DNA of 64,000 nucleotides, taken from assembly GCA_945901045.1 (NCBI GenBank), contig CAMDKK010000011.1, positions 1-64,000 of the forward strand, given 5' to 3'. Every line of letters begins with the position of its first letter. The first letter of the stretch is position 1. The notes beneath the pieces were generated by a model, which made no database searches, had not been told where the DNA came from, and saw only the letters and a program-made list of their open reading frames with translations. This document shows positions 60,108 through 64,000 of the stretch, in pieces. The translations under genes and the position numbers were made by a program. Origin of the DNA: Limnohabitans sp. Rim8. GTDB taxonomy: Bacteria; Pseudomonadota; Gammaproteobacteria; Burkholderiales; Burkholderiaceae_C.

Positions 60108-60997
60108 CGCCACTTGATTCATCTTCGACTTCCACTTGGCGCCAGTTCTATGCCTTGACCAAACCCCGTGTGGTTCAGTTGATAGTTTTCTGCGCCCTCA
60201 TTGGCATGGTCTTGGCGGTGCCCGGTGCCCCCAGTGCATTGGAAATACGTTTGGCTTTGATCGCGTGTGCAGGCATTTGGTTGGTTGCCGGGGCGGCCGC
60301 AGCTTTCAATTGCGTGGTTGAAAAAACCATAGACGCCAAGATGAAACGAACTGCTTGGCGCCCTACGGCCAAAGGGGAGTTATCGGATCGTCAAGCCTTG
60401 GCTTTTTCGGCCGTATTGTGCAGCGTGGGTTCAGCTATTTTGTATTGGACCGTGAATCCATTGACGATGTGGCTGACGTTTGCGACGTTTGTCGGCTACG
60501 CCGTCATTTACACCGTGATTCTGAAACCCTTGACACCCCAAAATATCGTCATCGGTGGTGCCTCAGGTGCGATGCCCCCGGTGCTCGGGTGGGCCGCGAT
60601 GGCGGGCGATGTTGGCCCCGAAGCCTTGATTCTGTTTTTGATTATTTTTCTGTGGACACCGCCCCATTTCTGGGCCTTGGCCTTGTACCGCGTGGAAGAC
60701 TACCGCAAATCGGGCTTGCCCATGTTGCCCGTCACGCACGGCAATGAATTCACCCGCTTGCAAGTACTGTTGTATACCTTTGTCTTGATGGCCGCGTGCC
60801 TCATGCCCTTTGTTTATGGTATGAGTTCTTGGCTGTATCTGTCTGCTGCACTGGTGCTGAGTTTCGGTTTCATCGCTTACGCTTGGGCCCTGTGGCGTGA
60901 ATACTCGGATGCGTTGGCACGCAAGACGTTCCGCTTTTCCTTGATTCATTTGAGCGCTTTGTTTGCAGCCCTGTTGGTGGATCATTATCTTTTTTAG
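60104..60997 (+). CDS. ctaB: Protohaem IX farnesyltransferase (haem O synthase)
   Basis: A 297-residue UbiA-family prenyltransferase with about nine helices, converting haem B to haem O. The two Asp-rich motifs are in [19 protein letters not shown] (near 67-85) and the second around [16 protein letters not shown] (near 193-208). The start (ATG 60104) overlaps ctaA. It supplies the oxidase in the same operon. Confidence 0.95.
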   Translation: MTPLDSSSTSTWRQFYALTKPRVVQLIVFCALIGMVLAVPGAPSALEIRLALIACAGIWLVAGAAAAFNCVVEKTIDAKMKRTAWRPTAKGELSDRQALAFSAVLCSVGSAILYWTVNPLTMWLTFATFVGYAVIYTVILKPLTPQNIVIGGASGAMPPVLGWAAMAGDVGPEALILFLIIFLWTPPHFWALALYRVEDYRKSGLPMLPVTHGNEFTRLQVLLYTFVLMAACLMPFVYGMSSWLYLSAALVLSFGFIAYAWALWREYSDALARKTFRFSLIHLSALFAALLVDHYLF

Positions 60998-61004
60998 GCC
61001 GCGC

Positions 61005-61628
61005 ATGATGTTTTTATTTCAAACCATTGCCAAGCGCCGTGTTGCTATTCTGGCCTGCAGCCTCTTGTTTTTGGCGGGCGGTTTGCTGACGGCATGCAGT
61101 CCAGACAAACTCAGTTTCAAAGGGGTAGACCTTACCGGTGCGGATTATGCAAAAGGTTTCAGCTTGCCGGATCAACATGGTCAGCTGCGTACGCTGAAGG
61201 ACTTTGCCGGGAAAGTGGTGGTCGTTTTTTTTGGCTTTACCCAGTGTCCTGACGTGTGTCCAACGTCCTTGCAAGAACTGGTCGAAGTCAAACGACTGCT
61301 TGGCAAAGAGGGCGACCGATTGCAAGCGGTATTCATCACCTTGGACCCCGAGCGCGACACGCCTGAACTGCTCAAAGCCTACATGGCCAATTTCGACCCC
61401 AGCTTTGTGGCACTGCACCCTTCGCCAGAACAGCTGGTGGCGGTCGCCAAGGACTTCAAAATCTATTACAAAAAGGTGGACGGTAAAACAGCCACCAGTT
61501 ACACACTGGACCATTCTGCAGGCAGCTACACTTTTGATGGACTAGGGCGTTTGCGTTTGTACAACCGCTATGGCAGTGGTTCTGCCGCAATGGCCTCCGA
61601 CGTGGCCTTGTTGTTAAAGTCAAAGTAA
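61005..61628 (+). CDS. SCO1/SenC family copper chaperone
   Basis: A 207-residue lipoprotein-type protein delivering copper to the CuA site of subunit II. The start at 61005 or 61008 gives a signal ending in LLTAC (lipobox). The copper motif CPDVC is near residue 80 and the partner His is in YTLDHSAGS near 167. Typical length. Last gene of the oxidase region, before a bidirectional terminator. Confidence 0.92.
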   Translation: MMFLFQTIAKRRVAILACSLLFLAGGLLTACSPDKLSFKGVDLTGADYAKGFSLPDQHGQLRTLKDFAGKVVVVFFGFTQCPDVCPTSLQELVEVKRLLGKEGDRLQAVFITLDPERDTPELLKAYMANFDPSFVALHPSPEQLVAVAKDFKIYYKKVDGKTATSYTLDHSAGSYTFDGLGRLRLYNRYGSGSAAMASDVALLLKSK

Positions 61629-61636
61629 GAGCCGCC

Positions 61637-61668
61637 ATAAAAAAATGCCGCTGAGCGGCATTTTTTTA
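61637..61668. terminator. Bidirectional terminator between SCO gene and binding-protein gene
   Basis: AAAAAATGCCGCT-GA-GCGGCATTTTTT is a long stem with A- and T-runs on both sides, between two convergent genes. Confidence 0.9.
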
Positions 61669-61678
61669 AGCTTGTGAA

Positions 61679-62890
61679 TTACTTCACAGCGACCGGTTTC
61701 CCAAAGTCCACCCAATTCTTGCCATCGAACTTGACCAACTGCATGGTCTGGTACAAGGCGAAGTCAGTGGGTGTGGTATTGGCCAGCACACCGGGCAAGA
61801 CCATCGGCACTTGGAAGTCCTTGATGTTGGCGGCTTGCTTCATGATGTTTTCGCGGGTCAGGTTGTCACCTGCTTGTTTCAGGACATGCACCATGATCTG
61901 GGCTACTGAATAGGCGTAAGTTGCGTTGGCATCATCGGGGCTGACCTCAGGGGTGTATTTCTTGATCAGGGCTTTGAATTCTTTCATGGTGGGATCGTTG
62001 TCCCATTTGGGATCAGACCCGTCTTTGATGTAGAGCATGGAAATCAAACCCACTGATTTATCAAGTCCCGCAGGTTTCAAGACGCTGCCCACAGAGGCAG
62101 AGACTTGGTTCAGATAGTGGGTTGGCTTCCAGCCCACATCATCAATCTTGCGGATCGCTTGCGCAGCAAATTTGGGCGTGGTGATATTGAAGAAGGTGTC
62201 GGCACCCGAACCCTTGAGCGTGACGATTTGCGAATCGATGGTCGGGTCGCTCACTTCATAAGAAGCTTGGGCCACAATCATGCTCGCCGCTTTGGCGCCC
62301 AGACCATCTTTGAAACCGCCAAGGTAATCCTTGCCGTAATCGTCATTTTGTACCAACACCGCAATTTTGGCATTGGGCTTTGTGGCCAGAATGTGCTGTC
62401 CGTAGAGCTTGCCTTCGGAGTGGTAATTGGGGTTAAAGCCAATCGTCCATGGAAAGTTTTTCGGGTCGTTCCATTTGGAGGCGCCGGTGGCCAGGAACAT
62501 GTGGGGCATTTTTTTGGCATTCACATACTTGTGAATGGCCGAGTTGGGGGGCGTGCCCAGAGTGCCCATCAGCAACAAGACTTCGTCTTGTTCGACCAAG
62601 CGGCGCACCATCTCCACCGTTTTGGGCGGGCTGTAACCATCGTCCAAGGTGATGAAGTTGATCTTGCGGCCATTGACGCCGCCTTGTTCATTCAGCTGCT
62701 TGAAGTAAGCGGCCTGGACCTTGCCGATCACGCCATAGGCAGAAGCCGGACCACTGTAGGGCATGGTTTGACCGATTTTGATTTCAGTGTCGCTGGCACC
62801 AGGGTCGTATTTTTTTTGTGCTGAAGCCGGCATGGCAAAAGCAGCAATGGAAAGGCACAAAGCCGTCAGGGTAAATTGTCTCTTTTTCAT
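61679..62890 (-). CDS. Branched-chain amino acid ABC transporter substrate-binding protein
   Basis: A 403-residue periplasmic binding protein of the Leu/Ile/Val or HAAT family. Signal peptide residues 1-24 (LCLSIAAFAMPASA). Mature signatures are IKIGQTMPYSGPASAYG (near 36-52), IALVQNDDYGKDYLGGFKDGL-like AVLVQNDDYGKDYLGG (near 160) and SDPTIDSQIVTLKGSGADTFF-type (near 200). It is the most upstream gene of this operon's minus-strand end within the window, followed (in reading order) after livM and livH. The substrate may be a branched-chain amino acid or another organic acid. Confidence 0.9.
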   Translation of the reverse strand: MKKRQFTLTALCLSIAAFAMPASAQKKYDPGASDTEIKIGQTMPYSGPASAYGVIGKVQAAYFKQLNEQGGVNGRKINFITLDDGYSPPKTVEMVRRLVEQDEVLLLMGTLGTPPNSAIHKYVNAKKMPHMFLATGASKWNDPKNFPWTIGFNPNYHSEGKLYGQHILATKPNAKIAVLVQNDDYGKDYLGGFKDGLGAKAASMIVAQASYEVSDPTIDSQIVTLKGSGADTFFNITTPKFAAQAIRKIDDVGWKPTHYLNQVSASVGSVLKPAGLDKSVGLISMLYIKDGSDPKWDNDPTMKEFKALIKKYTPEVSPDDANATYAYSVAQIMVHVLKQAGDNLTRENIMKQAANIKDFQVPMVLPGVLANTTPTDFALYQTMQLVKFDGKNWVDFGKPVAVK

Positions 62891-62927
62891 GATGGTCCTC
62901 GGTTAAATAGAAGCGGTGAAAGGGAAA

Positions 62928-63926
62928 TTAAGGGTGGGTGGGGCGAAGTTTTTGGCCAATCAGGCGGAATAAACCTGCAATCCCCGTGGGCATGATGTAC
63001 ATGAACAAAATCAACATGGTGCCATAAATGGCCCAGGGGGCTGCTTTGGAAATTTGGTCTGCGATGTTCGGAATGAATTGAATGAACAGCGCGCCGTACA
63101 GGGCGCCGGGCAAGGACGTCACGCCGCCAATCACCATGCCCACCATCAGGGTGATGGAAAGAAAGACCGTGAAGCTGTCGGGTGCCACAAAGGCCACCAA
63201 AATGGCGCTCAAGGCACCGGCCACGCCGGTGAACATGGCACTCACGCCAAAAGCCAGGCTCTTGTAGAGGGGGGTGTCGATGCCCATGGAGGCGGCGGCG
63301 ATGGGTTGATCTCGGATCGCAATCAGCGCGCGGCCCACACGGCCTCGGATCAGGTTCCAGCCTATGACGAACATCACCACCGTGACAGCCAATGTGAAGA
63401 AATACAGCCACCGGTCGGCGTTGAGCTTTAAGCCGAACAAGGTCTCCCAAGGTGCTTCGGGCTTCATGATCACAATGCCTTGGACCCCGCCGGTGAGGAA
63501 TTCTAAATGTTTGAATTTGAGCAGTTGCGGCAAAGCCACTGCCAAGGCAAATGTGGCCAGCGCAAGGTAATGGCCCTCAAGTCGCAAGGCGGGCAGGCCA
63601 AACAAAAAGCCCACCACCAAACACACGGCGGCGGCAATCGGAATCGTCATCCAATAAGGCATGTCCGCTTTGTCCATCAAGATGGCGGTGGTGTAAGCGC
63701 CAATGGCCAGGAAGGCGCCATGCCCCAATGAAATCTGACCGCTATAGCCAATCAGGATGTTCAGCCCCACCAAAGCGATGGCATAGGTCAGGACCATGGA
63801 CAGCTGAAAGACATGGTAGTTGGAGATGAAAAAGGGCAGGGCGCAGGCACCCAAGAGGCCCAGTACCAGCCAAATCCAAGGAATGGCTTTTTCGTGAGAA
63901 GAAAGATTGGAAGACATCTGGTTCAC
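62928..63926 (-). CDS. livM: Branched-chain amino acid ABC transporter permease LivM
   Basis: A 332-residue inner-membrane permease with about ten helices. Family sequence YAIALVGLNILIGYSGQISLGHGAFLAIGAYTTAIL (in part, near 43-75) and GRVGRALIAIRDQPIAAASMGID (near 208-230, EAA-like loop) are clear. The GTG start at 63926 overlaps the livH stop; ATG 63917 is an alternative. It transports together with LivH and two ATPases expected outside the window. Confidence 0.93.
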   Translation of the reverse strand: MNQMSSNLSSHEKAIPWIWLVLGLLGACALPFFISNYHVFQLSMVLTYAIALVGLNILIGYSGQISLGHGAFLAIGAYTTAILMDKADMPYWMTIPIAAAVCLVVGFLFGLPALRLEGHYLALATFALAVALPQLLKFKHLEFLTGGVQGIVIMKPEAPWETLFGLKLNADRWLYFFTLAVTVVMFVIGWNLIRGRVGRALIAIRDQPIAAASMGIDTPLYKSLAFGVSAMFTGVAGALSAILVAFVAPDSFTVFLSITLMVGMVIGGVTSLPGALYGALFIQFIPNIADQISKAAPWAIYGTMLILFMYIMPTGIAGLFRLIGQKLRPTHP

Positions 63927-64000
63927 ACCCTCGAAACAATCACTTTGCCGAACAAGCCGGCGGGTTTGATGGTCAACACCACAATGATCAGCACCAATGC
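63923..64000 (-). CDS. livH: Branched-chain amino acid ABC permease LivH, C-terminal fragment
   Basis: Only the last 25 residues are in the window, ending LTIKPAGLFGKVIVSRV, a typical LivH C-terminus (LRPxGLFG pattern). The gene continues past 64000 on the minus strand. The stop overlaps the livM start. Confidence 0.8.
   Translation of the reverse strand, partial: ALVLIIVVLTIKPAGLFGKVIVSRV

Overview
The window looks like a chromosomal segment of a betaproteobacterium in Burkholderiales, most likely Comamonadaceae. The evidence is gene content and order: ctaD-small assembly protein-ctaG-DUF2970-coxC-DUF2909-SURF1-ctaA-ctaB-SCO, a rubredoxin-thiD-hemL neighbourhood, yqgE-ruvX-pyrR-pyrB-pyrC', DUF1841, and a CCCCAAGG-type palindromic repeat between pyrB and pyrC. 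The assignment is inference from gene order, not from a database search.

Layout. 1-4.3 kb: an IS110-family (probably IS1111-group) insertion sequence has cut off the 3' end of a DUF1501 gene; its DUF1800 partner is intact. 4.5-12.2 kb: a tripartite TRAP transporter (dctP-dctQ-dctM), a two-gene indolepyruvate:ferredoxin oxidoreductase (iorA-iorB) and a divergent LysR regulator. 12.2-21.3 kb: housekeeping genes (outer-membrane protein, hemL, thiD, rubredoxin, photolyase, yqgE, ruvX, pyrR, pyrB, a catalytically degenerate dihydroorotase, plsC-like acyltransferase). 21.4-28.8 kb: a sulfur-oxidation locus, fccA-fccB, divergent soxT-like yeeE/yedE, soxW, soxY, soxZ, soxA, soxX, soxB, with no soxCD. 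This is followed by a methyltransferase and a MATE exporter.

30.9-41.1 kb is an accessory block. It opens with a TTG-started protein made of a helical-repeat N-terminus and a seven-blade SBBP propeller. The first ~0.73 kb of that locus is repeated directly at 38.1 kb, where the second copy is interrupted by a FliK-like segment; the lost continuation of the repeat gene reappears as a short remnant just after the FliK-like stop codon. Between and beside the copies lie four small toxin-antitoxin or abortive-infection-type modules. They are mqsRA, inside a 955-bp cassette bounded by 38-bp Tn3-type inverted repeats; an AbiE-like pair whose nucleotidyltransferase has an in-frame stop; a DUF1778/GNAT pair; and higBA. 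A remnant of an AAA-type ATPase gene is also present. The block ends at tRNA-Arg(CCU).

41.2-51.8 kb: DUF1330, class II aldolase, a MoxR-AAA/VWA operon, a dihaem cytochrome c, DUF1841, thiolase, quinone oxidoreductase, MaoC, trmL, comF and a BioC-like protein. 51.9-61.6 kb: a complete aa3-type cytochrome c oxidase operon with assembly and haem A genes, in which subunit II carries a fused cytochrome c domain. 61.7-64.0 kb: the start of a branched-chain amino acid ABC operon (binding protein, livM, partial livH).

Electrons from the Sox and Fcc enzymes would go to c-type cytochromes and could reach the caa3-like oxidase, so the two large respiratory loci may be functionally linked.
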